Assembly: GCA_937969505.1 (NCBI GenBank)
Contig: CALBWA010000004.1
Location: 89,683 to 153,682, forward strand
DNA from: an uncultured Erythrobacter sp.
GTDB taxonomy: Bacteria > Pseudomonadota > Alphaproteobacteria > Sphingomonadales > Sphingomonadaceae
Reading direction: 5' to 3'
DNA: 64,000 bases
The position numbers and the translations under genes are program-made. Position 1 is the stretch's first letter, and every line of letters begins with the position of its first letter. The notes beneath the pieces are model-generated. The model did no database searches. It had not been told where the DNA came from and worked only from the letters and a program-made list of their open reading frames with translations. Of the stretch, positions 49,308-59,944 are shown in pieces.

Positions 49308-49828
49308 CCGCCGGTCTTTTTGGTCAGGCCCCCACCGACCCCGCCGATTCCATCACCCTGGGCTGCTTCCTGCACCGTGCTGGCAAATTCTTCAAAATCG
49401 CGCGCTTCGGAGAAATCGCGATAGACGCTGGCAAAGCGGATATAGGCTACGCTGTCGATCTGACGCAGACCGCTCATCACCATCTCGCCGATACGTTCAG
49501 AGGGGACTTCCTGATCGCCAGCGGTTTCCACCTGGCGCTGAATGCCGGATACCAATTGGTCAATGCGTTCCTGGCTTACCCCACGCTTGCGGCAGGCAAG
49601 GCTGACCGACTTTTCCAGCTTTGTCCGGTCAAACGCCTCTCGGCGCGCTTCCTGGCCTGCATTGCCGCTCTTCACGACAGTCACTTCGCGCAATTGCACG
49701 CGCTCAAAGGTGGTGAAGCGGGCACCGCAACTGGCGCACTGCCGCCGCCGCCGGATGGATGTGTTGTCCTCCGTCGGTCGACTGTCTTTTACCTGGCTGT
49801 CTTCATTGGCGCAGAAGGGACAACGCAC
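49304..49828 (-). CDS. nrdR: Transcriptional repressor NrdR
   Basis: NrdR represses ribonucleotide reductase genes in response to bound ATP/dATP. The 174-residue protein has the zinc ribbon CPFC (residues 3-6) paired with CASC near residue 31, the stretch [17 protein letters not shown], and an ATP-cone domain ([34 protein letters not shown]). It starts with GTG and lies in a run glyA-small protein-nrdR-trmJ with overlapping or nearly touching genes. Confidence 0.96.
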   Translation of the reverse strand: MRCPFCANEDSQVKDSRPTEDNTSIRRRRQCASCGARFTTFERVQLREVTVVKSGNAGQEARREAFDRTKLEKSVSLACRKRGVSQERIDQLVSGIQRQVETAGDQEVPSERIGEMVMSGLRQIDSVAYIRFASVYRDFSEARDFEEFASTVQEAAQGDGIGGVGGGLTKKTGG

Positions 49829-49829
49829 G

Positions 49830-50045
49830 TTATTTTTTCAGCCGGCTGTAGAGGACATAACCGGCCCCGGCGGCAAGGCCGATGGGCCATGTGACAATCG
49901 GCAGGATCGCGCCGCCAACCGCGCCGATGGCGGCACCGGTCAGCAAGGGCTTGGTGCCGGGATGCTTCATCCCTTGCTTGGCGATACCGGTCAGTTCTTC
50001 TTTGGTATCTTCGATCCAGTCGGGTCCGTCAGATTTATCGGTCAT
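49830..50045 (-). CDS. Small hypothetical membrane protein between glyA and nrdR
   Basis: This 71-residue protein has a charged N-terminal half ([18 protein letters not shown]) and a C-terminal glycine-rich hydrophobic stretch ([20 protein letters not shown], residues 34-53, then [11 protein letters not shown]) that could insert in the membrane like a glycine-zipper. I do not recognise it. Gaps to glyA and nrdR are three and one bases, so it is part of the operon. Confidence 0.65.
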   Translation of the reverse strand: MTDKSDGPDWIEDTKEELTGIAKQGMKHPGTKPLLTGAAIGAVGGAILPIVTWPIGLAAGAGYVLYSRLKK

Positions 50046-50048
50046 GCC

Positions 50049-51359
50049 TTACGCTCCTGGATAGACCGGGAATGCTGCGCAAAGCTCGGATACCTTGCCG
50101 CGAACGCTCTCTTCGATTTGCGCATCACCCTCTGGCCCGTTCTTGGAAAGACCTGTTACAACTTCTGCAATCAGCGCGCCGACCTTGCGGAATTCGGCCG
50201 GACCAAAGCCGCGGGTCGTACCCGCAGGGGTGCCCAAGCGGATGCCGCTGGTCACAAACGGGCTGCGCGTGTCGTAGGGGATACCATTCTTGTTGCAGGT
50301 CAGCCAAGCGCGGTCGAGGCCGGCCTCAGCCGATTTGCCGGTCACGTCCATAGCGGTCAGATCAACCAGCATGGAGTGATTGTCCGTTCCGCCTGACACG
50401 ATCCGCAGTCCGTTCTCTTCAAGGCTTGCGGCAAGCGCGCGGGCATTTTCGACCACGGCATGGGCATAGGCCTTGAAATCGGGGCGCAGGGCTTCGCGGA
50501 AGGCAACAGCCTTGGCGGCAACCACATGCATCAGCGGGCCACCCTGCAGGCCGGGAAAGACCGCCATGTTGAACGGCTTGGTCAATTCCTCGTCATTCCA
50601 AAGGATGATACCCGAACGCGGGCCGCGCAGGCTCTTGTGCGTTGTGCTGGTCACAACATGGGCGTGGGGGAAGGGCGAGGGGTGCGCGCCGCCTGCCACC
50701 AGACCAGAGATGTGGCTCATATCGCACAACAAGTACGCGCCAACTTCGTCGGCGATTTCACGAAAGCGCTTGAAGTCCCACAGGCGCGAATAGGCAGTGC
50801 CGCCGCAAATGATCAGCTTGGGCTTGTGCTCGCGAGCGGTCGCCGCAACCTCGTCCATGTCGATCAGCTCGTCATCCTTGCGAACGCCATAGGAGACCGG
50901 ATTGAACCATTTGCCGCTCATGTTGACCGGCGATCCGTGGGTCAGGTGTCCACCTGAATTGAGGTCGAGCCCCATGAAGGTGTCGCCTGGCTGAAGCAGC
51001 GCAAGAAACACCGCCTGGTTCATCTGGCTGCCCGAATTGGGCTGCACATTGGCGAAATTGCAGCCGAACAATTCCTTGGCCCGTTCTATCGCCAGCGTTT
51101 CGACCACATCGGCATAATCGCAGCCGCCGTAATACCGCTTGCCCGGATAGCCTTCGGCATATTTATTGGTGAAGACACTGCCGGTGGCTTCCAACACGGC
51201 CTTTGACGCGATGTTTTCGCTGGCGATCAGTTCGATCTTGTCCTGCTGGCGCGCCAGTTCCTTGCCAATTGCTGCTGCAATTTCGGGATCGGCACTTGCC
51301 AGATCGTCGTGCCAGAAGTGGTGCATGATGTCAGAGGTCTGGGAAGGGGCAGTGCTCAT
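50049..51359 (-). CDS. glyA: Serine hydroxymethyltransferase
   Basis: GlyA makes glycine and 5,10-methylene-THF from serine with PLP. The 436-residue protein has the PLP lysine K242 in [15 protein letters not shown], plus [33 protein letters not shown] and [14 protein letters not shown]. It follows rpiB by 84 bases. Confidence 0.98.
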   Translation of the reverse strand: MSTAPSQTSDIMHHFWHDDLASADPEIAAAIGKELARQQDKIELIASENIASKAVLEATGSVFTNKYAEGYPGKRYYGGCDYADVVETLAIERAKELFGCNFANVQPNSGSQMNQAVFLALLQPGDTFMGLDLNSGGHLTHGSPVNMSGKWFNPVSYGVRKDDELIDMDEVAATAREHKPKLIICGGTAYSRLWDFKRFREIADEVGAYLLCDMSHISGLVAGGAHPSPFPHAHVVTSTTHKSLRGPRSGIILWNDEELTKPFNMAVFPGLQGGPLMHVVAAKAVAFREALRPDFKAYAHAVVENARALAASLEENGLRIVSGGTDNHSMLVDLTAMDVTGKSAEAGLDRAWLTCNKNGIPYDTRSPFVTSGIRLGTPAGTTRGFGPAEFRKVGALIAEVVTGLSKNGPEGDAQIEESVRGKVSELCAAFPVYPGA

Positions 51360-51443
51360 TGTGATGCTCTTTCGCGGGGCGTTGTCATGATGGCCCGAGG
51401 GCCTTTGAGTATTTGTATCGCTGGGCCAAATGGATGCCCGAAA

Positions 51444-51923
51444 TTATTGCAATGGCTCGATATTATCCGAACCGTCAGGTGGATGGCCAAGTTTGTCCAC
51501 CCGGCGGCGATGGCGGCCCTTGAAATCGTCTGCATCGGCAAATTCGGTCGCCAGGAAGGTCGCAACGCAGGATTTGGCCATTTCGATGCCGGTCAGTCTA
51601 GCGCCCAAGGCAATGCAATTGGCGTCATTGTGCTCGCGCGCCAGCGCTGCAGACAGCGGCTCTGAAACCAACGCGCAGCGCAATGCCGGATGGCGGTTCA
51701 CGCTTATCGAGATGCCTATCCCGCTGCCGCACAGCGCGATTCCGTGCTCCACTGTGCCATCGGCAATCACAGCGGCGAGTTTGTATCCATAGTCGGGATA
51801 ATCGACACTTTCGCCAACATCCGGGCCAAGGTCTGCAACCTCATGTCCCTGGTCCATCAGCCATTCGGCAAGTTCGGCCTTCATATCGGTGGCCGCGTGA
51901 TCTGAAGCTATCGCAATACGCAT
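51444..51923 (-). CDS. rpiB: Ribose 5-phosphate isomerase B
   Basis: This 159-residue RpiB/LacAB-family isomerase interconverts ribose 5-phosphate and ribulose 5-phosphate. It begins IAIASDHAATDMKAELAEWL (phosphate-binding D/H), has VGESVDYPDYG and the catalytic cysteine in GIALCGSGIGISISVNRH. It lies just before glyA, the common rpiB-glyA-nrdR order. Confidence 0.96.
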   Translation of the reverse strand: MRIAIASDHAATDMKAELAEWLMDQGHEVADLGPDVGESVDYPDYGYKLAAVIADGTVEHGIALCGSGIGISISVNRHPALRCALVSEPLSAALAREHNDANCIALGARLTGIEMAKSCVATFLATEFADADDFKGRHRRRVDKLGHPPDGSDNIEPLQ

Positions 51924-51992
51924 GCGAGCCTACATAGTGTGGCCAGGCGATTCACACTACCCCAAGCGGTGCTTTTTCGACCGCAATAAATG

Positions 51993-52622
51993 CTACAATT
52001 TCTGGATTTTCTTGCCCAACCACTTCCACAGCGCATCAATCTCGTTTGCAGCCTTGCCTGCGGGGGCGATTTCCGCCGCCGTCTCGCCCTTTGCAGAGGA
52101 GCGGTGAAAGGCTGCCCGGTCGCCCAAAGTCACCGGACACAGCTTCAACCCCATCGTCTTGGCCGACTTTTTGGCATCCCGGGTGAGGACAGTCGCGCCT
52201 GCTGGGACCGAATTGAGCACCACATAAGCGGGCGTCTTGGCGAAGCTGACAAGGTCGGCAATCGGCTCCAGCGCATGGAGGTCAAAAGCACGCGGCTTGC
52301 TGGGGATCAGAACAATATCGGCGGCCTTGATCGCCTCACGCGCGGCCGCATCGGCATGCGGAGGCGTATCGATCACGACAAAATCGACGCCATTCTTCTG
52401 CGCGCCTTCAATGGTCCGACCAAGCCGGGCAGGGGGGCTGGTGACCACTACCGGCAGGAAATCACCTCGCCAATCGCTCCACGCAGCAGCGGTCGCTTGC
52501 GGATCGGTATCAACCACACAGCTTTCGTGCTTGGCCTGCGCGGCACGCGTCGCCAGATGGACAGCAAGGGTAGTCTTGCCCGATCCGCCCTTCTGGCTGA
52601 CGATGGCTATGGTAATCGGCAT
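51993..52622 (-). CDS. ParA family ATPase
   Basis: This 209-residue P-loop ATPase has the deviant Walker A SQKGGSGKTTLAVHLA (residues 8-23) with two lysines, VVDTDPQATAAAWSDWRGD and DFVVIDTPPHADAAAREAIK (Walker B). It is the short orphan type, without parB beside it, similar to ParA-like proteins that position chemoreceptors, carboxysomes or plasmid-like cargo. The cargo is unknown. Confidence 0.9.
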   Translation of the reverse strand: MPITIAIVSQKGGSGKTTLAVHLATRAAQAKHESCVVDTDPQATAAAWSDWRGDFLPVVVTSPPARLGRTIEGAQKNGVDFVVIDTPPHADAAAREAIKAADIVLIPSKPRAFDLHALEPIADLVSFAKTPAYVVLNSVPAGATVLTRDAKKSAKTMGLKLCPVTLGDRAAFHRSSAKGETAAEIAPAGKAANEIDALWKWLGKKIQKL

Positions 52623-52722
52623 GACTCAACTCTCTTTGCTGCGCTGCACAATAGCCATAGCAAAGCGGATTGAGTGGCGAAAGCTGACTTACCCACAATT
52701 GGGCCCACAATTGAACGGGGTC

Positions 52723-54747
52723 TTACTGATCCAGGAACGAGCGCATTTTGCGCGACCGGCTTGGATGCTTCAGCTTGCGCAGAGCCTTGGCCTCGATCTG
52801 ACGGATACGTTCGCGGGTAACGCTGAACTGCTGGCCAACCTCTTCGAGAGTGTGGTCGGTGTTCATTCCGATACCAAAGCGCATCCGCAACACGCGTTCC
52901 TCGCGCGGGGTCAGGCTGGCAAGGACTCGGGTGACCGTCTCCTTCAGGTTTGCCTGAATTGCAGCATCCACTGGAATGATCGCGTTTTTGTCTTCGATGA
53001 AGTCGCCCAGATGCGAATCTTCCTCGTCGCCAATCGGCGTTTCGAGACTGATCGGCTCCTTGGCGATTTTCATGACCTTGCGCACTTTTTCAAGCGGCAT
53101 GGACAGGCGTGCTGCCATTTCTTCCGGGGTCGGCTCGCGGCCTTCTTCGTGCAGGAACTGGCGGCTTGTCCGGACCAGCTTGTTGATCGTTTCGATCATG
53201 TGGACCGGAATACGGATGGTGCGAGCCTGATCGGCAATCGAGCGGGTGATTGCCTGCCTGATCCACCAGGTCGCATAGGTACTGAACTTGTAACCGCGGC
53301 GGTATTCGAACTTGTCGACCGCCTTCATCAGGCCAATGTTGCCTTCCTGAATGAGATCAAGGAATTGCAGGCCGCGGTTGGTGTATTTCTTGGCGATGGA
53401 AATAACCAGACGCAGGTTCGCCTCGACCATTTCCTTCTTGGCGATACGCGCCTCGCGCTCGCCCTTTTGCACCATGTTCACAATGCGACGGAATTCTTCC
53501 AGGCTCATGCCGGTCTGGCTGGCGATATCGGCAATTTCGGCACGAATGCGCTCAACCGAATCGGCCTCCTTCTCGGCAAAGGCAGCCCACTTCTTGTCCT
53601 TCTTCGCCTTTTCCTTCAGCCAGCTGTCGTCCATTTCGTTGCCGATATAGACTTTGAGGAAATCGATCCGCTTGACCTTGTGGCGTTCTGCCAGACGCAG
53701 CATCTGGCCGCCCAGTGCGGTCAGGCGGCGATTGAAGGCGTAGAGATTGTCGACCAGAAATTCGATCTTGGTCGCGTGGAACTGCATGCTTTCCACTTCC
53801 GAGGTGAGCTCTTCGCCCAGCTTCTCGTAACGATTTTCCTTGGCCGTCGGCAGCACGTCACCGCGGGCCAGCGTTTCCACGCGCTCGGCCTGAAGTTTCT
53901 CGAACTTCTTGAAGGTGCTGGTGATGCGGGCAAAGCGCTCAATCGCGTCAGGCTTGAGAGTGGCTTCCATCTGGGCGAGCGAAAGAGTGTTGTCCTCTTC
54001 TTCCTCTTCGTCCTTTTTCTTGCCGCCTTCGCCATCTTCGCCATCTTCAGCGTCAACATCTTCGCTGTCGCTATCATCTTCATCATCGTCACGGATGGAT
54101 GGGCCAGCGGAATCTTCGGTGATCTCGCCGTCGTCGTCTTCCTCGGCGCCCTCTTCCATCTTGTCCGCCGGCGGTTCCTTGGACAGCATGGCATCAAGAT
54201 CGAGGATTTCGCGCAGCTGCATTTCTTCGCTGTTGAGCGCTTCTGACCATTGGATGATGGCGTGGAACGTGATCGGGCTCTGGCACAAGCCGATGATCAT
54301 CGTGTCCCGGCCGGATTCAATCCGTTTGGCAATGGCAATTTCGCCTTCGCGGCTGAGCAATTCCACCGCGCCCATTTCGCGCAGATACATGCGCACCGGA
54401 TCATCGGTACGCTCGCCCGTGGCGGCTTTCTTGGCGGCGGGGGCTTTGGCGTCTTTCTTGGCGTCTTTCTTCGCGCCGACGCTGATTTCCTCGACTTCGG
54501 CTTCTTGTTCGGCCTCCGCCTCGGCTTCCTCGTCATTCTCGACGATCTGGACGCCCATTTCGGACAATGCAGTCTGCACGTCCTCGATCTGGTCGGAACC
54601 CATGTCTCCCGGCAGAGCCTCGTTCAGCTCGTCCAGAGTCACATAGCCTTTCTTCTTGGCCTTCGTGATCAGCTTCTTGATCGTGCCTTCGTTGAGGTCG
54701 ATCAATGGAGCATCTTCGCTGTCGGGAGATTTTGCTTTTGAAGCCAT
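52723..54747 (-). CDS. rpoD: RNA polymerase primary sigma factor RpoD
   Basis: The housekeeping sigma70, 674 residues. Region 1.1 is at the N terminus, followed by a Lys/Ala-rich linker (about 90-110) and a long acidic non-conserved stretch (about 205-260). Regions 2-4 are intact: [20 protein letters not shown], then [40 protein letters not shown] (promoter melting and -10), and the C-terminal HTH with [23 protein letters not shown] 54747 is chosen. It follows dnaG by nine bases as in the macromolecular-synthesis operon. Confidence 0.98.
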   Translation of the reverse strand: MASKAKSPDSEDAPLIDLNEGTIKKLITKAKKKGYVTLDELNEALPGDMGSDQIEDVQTALSEMGVQIVENDEEAEAEAEQEAEVEEISVGAKKDAKKDAKAPAAKKAATGERTDDPVRMYLREMGAVELLSREGEIAIAKRIESGRDTMIIGLCQSPITFHAIIQWSEALNSEEMQLREILDLDAMLSKEPPADKMEEGAEEDDDGEITEDSAGPSIRDDDEDDSDSEDVDAEDGEDGEGGKKKDEEEEEDNTLSLAQMEATLKPDAIERFARITSTFKKFEKLQAERVETLARGDVLPTAKENRYEKLGEELTSEVESMQFHATKIEFLVDNLYAFNRRLTALGGQMLRLAERHKVKRIDFLKVYIGNEMDDSWLKEKAKKDKKWAAFAEKEADSVERIRAEIADIASQTGMSLEEFRRIVNMVQKGEREARIAKKEMVEANLRLVISIAKKYTNRGLQFLDLIQEGNIGLMKAVDKFEYRRGYKFSTYATWWIRQAITRSIADQARTIRIPVHMIETINKLVRTSRQFLHEEGREPTPEEMAARLSMPLEKVRKVMKIAKEPISLETPIGDEEDSHLGDFIEDKNAIIPVDAAIQANLKETVTRVLASLTPREERVLRMRFGIGMNTDHTLEEVGQQFSVTRERIRQIEAKALRKLKHPSRSRKMRSFLDQ

Positions 54748-54756
54748 TATGTTCAA

Positions 54757-56658
54757 TCAATCCGTTTCAAGGTCGTCGACCGGTTGATCCGCCGGTTCGC
54801 GATTAATCTCTGTTTCAGCTGCCAGAGCAGCCTTCTTGCGCCCAAAATTCTTCAAGCGTTCTTTTAAGGTGCTGAGCCGCTGACGCAATCTTGCCTGTTC
54901 GGCAAAAGCCCCTTCGGGGTCCTGATCGAACCGGGCAGTGGACGCAGCTATCGCAGCCTCCAAAGCCGGTTTTTCAACCAGCAACGTCACAGCTTCGGCC
55001 AGTTCCTCGCACGCATCTACCGGGGTGCTGCCTTCTCTGAGGAAGGCATATCGTTCTCGATCCGGTGGGTCGGGAAGGCCTTGCTCATTGGATATGGCTG
55101 TTCCTGTGTCCAAATCAAGCATTTCTGCAACTTCAAACAGGGATTCCACCAGAATTGTGGTTTTTGGATCAAGCCGGGACAATTGGCCTAGCGCTTCGGT
55201 GTGCCGCGCGATCTGGTCAGGATGGCGCAAAAGGCCTGCCAGAACCGCAGAAATCAGAGCATCACGAGAGCCGCCCGAAATCGCCTTCCGCAATCGGCCC
55301 AGGGCATCACCCGACATTTGCGGAATAGGCTGCTTGTAATCGCGCCCCTTCCATCGTGACTTTTGTCCGCCGCCTCTTGGTGAAAATTCGCGCTTGGGAA
55401 AAGCGAAGGCGGAAAACCGGTCGAGCAGATCGCGCCGGTATAGGGCGCTGATATCGGGATGCTCGATGGCATCGACATGAGCCATCAGCCGGGCTTTCAG
55501 ACCGGCCTTGTCCTCTGGCGTGTCGAGCACTTGAGCATCGCGTTCAAACTGCCACAACAAGTCGAGCAGGCTGGTCGGATCAAGCAGAAGCTTGTCCATC
55601 GCTCCCTTGCCCTGCTGCTTGATCAGATCGTCCGGATCCAGTCCGCTGGGCAATTGTACGATGGACAGCGATTTGCCCGGTTGCAGCATTGGCAGCGCCC
55701 GCTCGATCGCGCGCATGGCAGCTCGCTTGCCCGCCTTGTCACCGTCAAAGCACAACACCGGCACATCGACCATGCGCCACAGCATCTGCAATTGCGTTTC
55801 GGTAAGCGCCGTGCCGAGCGGTGCCACCGCATCATCAATGCCGGCATTGGCCAGCGCGATCACGTCCATATATCCTTCGACGACGACGATGCGGTCCGAC
55901 TTGCGCGAAGCAGGACCGGCGCGATGCAGATTGTAGAGCGTGCGACCCTTGTCGAACAGCGGCGTGTCGGGCGAATTGAGATATTTGGCAACACCATCGA
56001 CCGATTGCAGAATGCGGCCACCAAAGGCAATCACCCGGCCGCGAGCATCCTGGATCGGCAGCATCAGGCGATCACGAAAGCGGTCGTAAGGAGCCTTGTC
56101 CTCAACCGATATCTGCATCCCGGCTTCGACCAGCATATCAGGTTCGAATTGGGAGAGCGCCCCTTTCAGCGCAACCTTGCTGTCTGGCGCATAGCCGAAA
56201 CCGAATTCCTGAATGATCGCGCGGCTGAACCCGCGATTGGTCAGGTAATTGCGCGCATCCGCCCCGCTGTCACCACGAAGTGTGTCATAGAACCATTGCT
56301 GGGCTGCTTCTGTCACGTCGATCAGGCTGGCGCGTTTTTCCGCTTGCCTGGCCGCCTGAGGATCGGGGGCGGGCATTTCAAGTCCCGCCTCTTCAGCCAA
56401 TTGCTTGACCGCATCCATGAAACCCATGCCTCGCTGGTCGGTCATCCAGCGGATCACATCGCCATGCGCGCCGCAGCCAAAGCAGTGGTAAAAGCCCTTC
56501 TGGTCATTGACCGTGAAGCTGGGCGATTTCTCGTCATGGAATGGGCAACAGGCTTTCCATTCGCGCCCGGCGCGTTGCAGCTTGTCGGTCCGCATGATGA
56601 CGGTCGACAGCGTCACGCGTGCGCGCAATTCGTCCAGCCATTGCGGGGAAAGTGCCAT
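54757..56658 (-). CDS. dnaG: DNA primase
   Basis: DnaG makes RNA primers for replication. The 633-residue protein has the CHC2 zinc finger (CPFHDEKSPSFTVN with FYHCFGCGAHG, residues 37-65), the primase core with RDRLMLPIQDARGRVIAFGG, the Toprim acidic motifs VVEGYMDVIALANAG and VLCFDGDKAGKRA, and a C-terminal DnaB-binding region. It is directly upstream of rpoD. Confidence 0.98.
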   Translation of the reverse strand: MALSPQWLDELRARVTLSTVIMRTDKLQRAGREWKACCPFHDEKSPSFTVNDQKGFYHCFGCGAHGDVIRWMTDQRGMGFMDAVKQLAEEAGLEMPAPDPQAARQAEKRASLIDVTEAAQQWFYDTLRGDSGADARNYLTNRGFSRAIIQEFGFGYAPDSKVALKGALSQFEPDMLVEAGMQISVEDKAPYDRFRDRLMLPIQDARGRVIAFGGRILQSVDGVAKYLNSPDTPLFDKGRTLYNLHRAGPASRKSDRIVVVEGYMDVIALANAGIDDAVAPLGTALTETQLQMLWRMVDVPVLCFDGDKAGKRAAMRAIERALPMLQPGKSLSIVQLPSGLDPDDLIKQQGKGAMDKLLLDPTSLLDLLWQFERDAQVLDTPEDKAGLKARLMAHVDAIEHPDISALYRRDLLDRFSAFAFPKREFSPRGGGQKSRWKGRDYKQPIPQMSGDALGRLRKAISGGSRDALISAVLAGLLRHPDQIARHTEALGQLSRLDPKTTILVESLFEVAEMLDLDTGTAISNEQGLPDPPDRERYAFLREGSTPVDACEELAEAVTLLVEKPALEAAIAASTARFDQDPEGAFAEQARLRQRLSTLKERLKNFGRKKAALAAETEINREPADQPVDDLETD

Positions 56659-56719
56659 GTTGCATCATTGCGCGGCCCGGCCAGTTTCTTCAAGCGCCGT
56701 TTTTGCCCGCGTCCCCGAT

Positions 56720-57502
56720 TCAGTTCGCGGGTGCTGCGTCATCCTCCAGCTCGGCCATGCAGGCATTGGTCGCGCTGTCACTGGCCGCTGGATAGGGGCC
56801 GCTGCCGGTTGCCACCGTGTAATCGGCATCAATGGCATAGGCGTCGGCCGGGCCAGCTGGCGGCAGGGTTGACTGCCAGTAGAAAGTGATCGGTTCGGCC
56901 TGTTCCCATTGATTGCCGCCGTCACCAGCGTTGATGATCCACGCGATGCCGCCATCAAGACAGGTCACGGCAGCTTCTGCCTTGGGGCCGACAGCGGCCA
57001 GCAAGGCATCAAAAGAATATCCCGCATTGCCGGTAAAGCCATGGGCGGGCTGGGTCATCTGGAAAGAGACCGCGCTTTCGATGTCTGACGAATCATTGCC
57101 GGTGCCGCTGCCGGTTTCCGCATCATTATCCTCACCCGGGAAGACAGTGTGGACATAGGTGTAAATCGTGCCTTCAGGCGCTGTGGCAGGATCGCATTCC
57201 TCCATCCCGGCAGGGCAAGCCACATAAGAAGTAATATCGGCAAAGGCGCTGGCCTTGTTGCTCAGCGTCGTTTTGACCTCAGGGCCTTGCGGGCCGACAA
57301 TCTTTGCGCCGAGTTCCAAGTCCATGAAATCGCCCGCTTCGAAGGAGGTTGCCAGCACTTCTGCCTCTTCCTCGGTCTCGGCGATATCCAGATCGGTGCG
57401 GTTCTGGTCGATGGGTTCCGCGCAAGCGGCCAAGCTGACAATGGCCGCCATGGGCAGCAGGACAGGAAACAGTTTTGCGGTGGGCTTTGGCTGGACGATC
57501 AC
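56720..57502 (-). CDS. Hypothetical lipoprotein
   Basis: I do not recognise this 260-residue precursor. It has a lipoprotein signal with SLAAC (Cys27), a Glu-rich linker, then a region from about residue 60 with four cysteines (CPAGMEEC, CLDGG, NACMAEL) and many aromatic and acidic residues, suggesting a disulfide-bonded extracytoplasmic domain. GTG 57502 follows GGGGAGA. It sits between the yqeY-like gene and dnaG on the same strand. Confidence 0.72.
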   Translation of the reverse strand: MIVQPKPTAKLFPVLLPMAAIVSLAACAEPIDQNRTDLDIAETEEEAEVLATSFEAGDFMDLELGAKIVGPQGPEVKTTLSNKASAFADITSYVACPAGMEECDPATAPEGTIYTYVHTVFPGEDNDAETGSGTGNDSSDIESAVSFQMTQPAHGFTGNAGYSFDALLAAVGPKAEAAVTCLDGGIAWIINAGDGGNQWEQAEPITFYWQSTLPPAGPADAYAIDADYTVATGSGPYPAASDSATNACMAELEDDAAPAN

Positions 57503-57516
57503 GATAGTTCTCCCCT

Positions 57517-57978
57517 TCAGAAGCTGTTTTTGACCAGCGCACTGGCCTTGCTCATATCCAGAACAGCGCCGTGGCGCGCCTTTAGTTCCGCCATGATCCG
57601 GCCCATATCCTTAATGCTGTCCGCGCCAATGCTTGCCTTGATGTCCGCGATGGCAGCAGCGGTGTCTTCCTCGCTCATCATTTGCGGCAGGAAACCCTCG
57701 ATTACCGCCAGTTCTGCGCGTTCATTGTTGGCCAGCTCTTCGCGACCACCGTCAACATACATGGTTATCGATTCGCGTCTTTGCTTGGCCATTTTTTGCA
57801 AAACAGAGATAACCAGCTCGTCATCCGGCACGGTTTTGCTGGAGGTGCGCTGTTCAATGTCGCGATCCTTGATCTTGGCCGAGATCTGGCGAAGCGTTGC
57901 GGTGCGCTCCTTCTCGCCAGCCTTCATCGCGCTGATGGTGGCGGCCTTGATCGTGTCGCGGAGGGTGTCGTCTGCCAT
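57517..57978 (-). CDS. GatB/YqeY domain-containing protein
   Basis: This 153-residue protein matches the YqeY family, related to the tRNA-binding tail of GatB: KAATISAMKAGEKERTATLR, AKIKDRDIEQR, RRESITMYVDGGREELANNE and MGRIMAELKARHGAVLDMSK. Its exact role is unclear, though it is linked to aminoacyl-tRNA amidation by homology. It lies upstream of dnaG-rpoD with a lipoprotein gene between, and is divergent from carA. Confidence 0.92.
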   Translation of the reverse strand: MADDTLRDTIKAATISAMKAGEKERTATLRQISAKIKDRDIEQRTSSKTVPDDELVISVLQKMAKQRRESITMYVDGGREELANNERAELAVIEGFLPQMMSEEDTAAAIADIKASIGADSIKDMGRIMAELKARHGAVLDMSKASALVKNSF

Positions 57979-58127
57979 GAATACGTCTTTCCTGTGGATG
58001 GAACCTGCTATGCGCGCGGCTTATCGCACATTTCGCCATTGCGATAGGTTGACGTGGGGCGGGGGCGGCCCTAGCGAACGTGTCTTAGCGACATCGCCGG
58101 AAAACCCTTTACCTTGGAGAGCCCTCA

Positions 58128-59321
58128 ATGGCTTCTGCCTCTACCCCTGCGCAACCCAAAGAGGCGACGGGAGTCGTTGTTCTCGCCGATGGAACAGTCA
58201 TCTGGGGCAAGGGGTTTGGGGCAAGCGGCACTGCGCTGGGAGAGGTGTGCTTCAACACAGCCATGACTGGTTATCAGGAAGTGATGACAGACCCCAGCTA
58301 TGCCGCGCAAATTGTCACCTTCACCTTCCCGCATATCGGCAATGTCGGCACCAATAGCGAAGATCTGGAAAGCCGGGTGGATAGCGCGGTAGGCTGTATC
58401 GTGCGCGAAGTGGTGACCCCGGCCAGCAATTTTCGCAGCGAGCAGGAATTTTCCGACTGGATGGCGGCCAATGGCAAGATCGGCCTGTCCGGCGTTGATA
58501 CGCGCGCCTTGACGCGCCGGATCCGCCAGTCGGGCGCTCCCAATGCGGTGATTGCGCATAATGCCGATGGCAAATTCGACATTCCCGCTTTGCTGAAACA
58601 GGCGCAGGAGTGGTCGGGTCTCGAAGGGCTCGATCTGGCCGAGCGGGTTACGCGGGAGAAGCTGGAAGACTGGGCCCAGATGCCCGGCGGTGCTGGCTCA
58701 TGGACTTTGGGTGAAGGATTTGCCTCGGGCGAGGGCGCAGATCGCCCCCATGTCGTCGCGATAGACTACGGGGCGAAGGACAATATCTTCCGCAATCTGG
58801 TGAAGGCCGGTGCGCGGGTTACGGTGGTGCCAGCGCAAACCTCGCTGGAGGATATCCTCAGCCACAATCCCGATGGCGTGTTCCTGTCCAACGGTCCGGG
58901 CGATCCCGCGGCAACGGGCGAGTATGCGGTGCCGGTGATCAAGGCGCTGCTTGACCGGGATATGCCGCTGTTCGGTATTTGCCTCGGCCACCAAATGCTG
59001 GCGCTGGCTGCGGGGGCCAAAACCACCAAAATGCATCAGGGGCACCGCGGCGCAAACCACCCGGTCCAGCGCGTGGGCGAGACTTGGGGCAAAACGCGCG
59101 ATCTGGTGGAGATCACCAGCATGAACCACGGCTTTGCAGTCGATGGTGACAGCCTGCCCGATGGGGTTGAGCAAACCCATGTCAGCCTGTTCGATGGCAG
59201 CAATTGCGGCATTGCGATCAAGGGCAAGAATGCCTTTGGCGTGCAATACCACCCCGAGGCCTCTCCCGGCCCGCAGGACAGCTTCTATTTGTTCGAAAAA
59301 TTCGTGGGAGGGTTGGGGTGA
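58128..59321 (+). CDS. carA: Carbamoyl-phosphate synthase small subunit
   Basis: CarA supplies ammonia from glutamine to CarB for pyrimidine and arginine synthesis. The 397-residue protein has an N-terminal domain (VLADGTVIWGKGFGASG, FNTAMTGYQEVMTDPSYA) and a class I glutamine amidotransferase domain with the nucleophile cysteine in FGICLGHQMLALA and the His/Glu pair in GVQYHPEASPGP. The stop overlaps the start of the unknown gene at 59318. Confidence 0.98.
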   Translation: MASASTPAQPKEATGVVVLADGTVIWGKGFGASGTALGEVCFNTAMTGYQEVMTDPSYAAQIVTFTFPHIGNVGTNSEDLESRVDSAVGCIVREVVTPASNFRSEQEFSDWMAANGKIGLSGVDTRALTRRIRQSGAPNAVIAHNADGKFDIPALLKQAQEWSGLEGLDLAERVTREKLEDWAQMPGGAGSWTLGEGFASGEGADRPHVVAIDYGAKDNIFRNLVKAGARVTVVPAQTSLEDILSHNPDGVFLSNGPGDPAATGEYAVPVIKALLDRDMPLFGICLGHQMLALAAGAKTTKMHQGHRGANHPVQRVGETWGKTRDLVEITSMNHGFAVDGDSLPDGVEQTHVSLFDGSNCGIAIKGKNAFGVQYHPEASPGPQDSFYLFEKFVGGLG

Positions 59322-59944
59322 CTATCTCCGAACAAATGGAGAGAGCGTTGCTTGATTTTTTCGCCAAAGATGATGGCGACGAGCGGACATTTCAGTCACT
59401 CACCACTGTGTACGATAAAATCAGCCGTCCTGCTCAATGGAGAGAGTCGTTCTTCAGTGACATTGAGGGCGTCGTGGACAAGAAGGAGCTAGAAACTGTT
59501 CTAGATCAGATGGTCATCGATGGATTGCTACAAAGAGATTGGCGAGATGATACATTTGAGCCTTCGTACCGAGCGACGGAAGAGGGCATCTATGAGTCAG
59601 TTCTAGGATTGGATGGATATGTTTTACAACAGCCATCAATCAAACCGGTTGAATTTGATGCCAGCAGTTGGACGGGACCTCAATCTATTTTGATCGACCT
59701 TAAAACTTGGTTGCAAGTCAAGAAAACTGTGATTGAGCTTCAGGTCCAATGCCGAGCAACAAACTTTCAATCTGAACAAGATCGACAAGACATCCAGGCA
59801 TTGGCTGATGCATTAGCTTCTGTGTGTAAAATGGCTGAACCTGATCCGACGTTGATCGATATGATCACAGCTAATCCAAAGTTTAAAGCCTATGCCGCGC
59901 TCGCGGTCTTTGTAGCGACAATTCGCGGAGCCCTAGGAATCTAA
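59318..59944 (+). CDS. Unknown AT-rich gene inserted between carA and carB
   Basis: I do not recognise this 208-residue protein. The N-terminal 90 residues look like a winged-helix fold ([20 protein letters not shown], then [15 protein letters not shown]), and the C terminus ends in a short hydrophobic helix ([16 protein letters not shown]). Base composition is clearly lower in GC than carA and carB, with frequent AGA, CTA and TTA codons, suggesting recent acquisition. It fits the operon perfectly: its GTG overlaps the carA stop (GTGA) and its stop overlaps the carB start (TAATG). ATG 59336 is an alternative start. Confidence 0.72.
   Translation: MTISEQMERALLDFFAKDDGDERTFQSLTTVYDKISRPAQWRESFFSDIEGVVDKKELETVLDQMVIDGLLQRDWRDDTFEPSYRATEEGIYESVLGLDGYVLQQPSIKPVEFDASSWTGPQSILIDLKTWLQVKKTVIELQVQCRATNFQSEQDRQDIQALADALASVCKMAEPDPTLIDMITANPKFKAYAALAVFVATIRGALGI

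Noticed and set aside
52237..54246. 669-codon plus-strand frame opposite parA and rpoD
   Set aside because: Phe/Leu-rich translation mirrors the acidic and lysine-rich codons of rpoD; no start signal.
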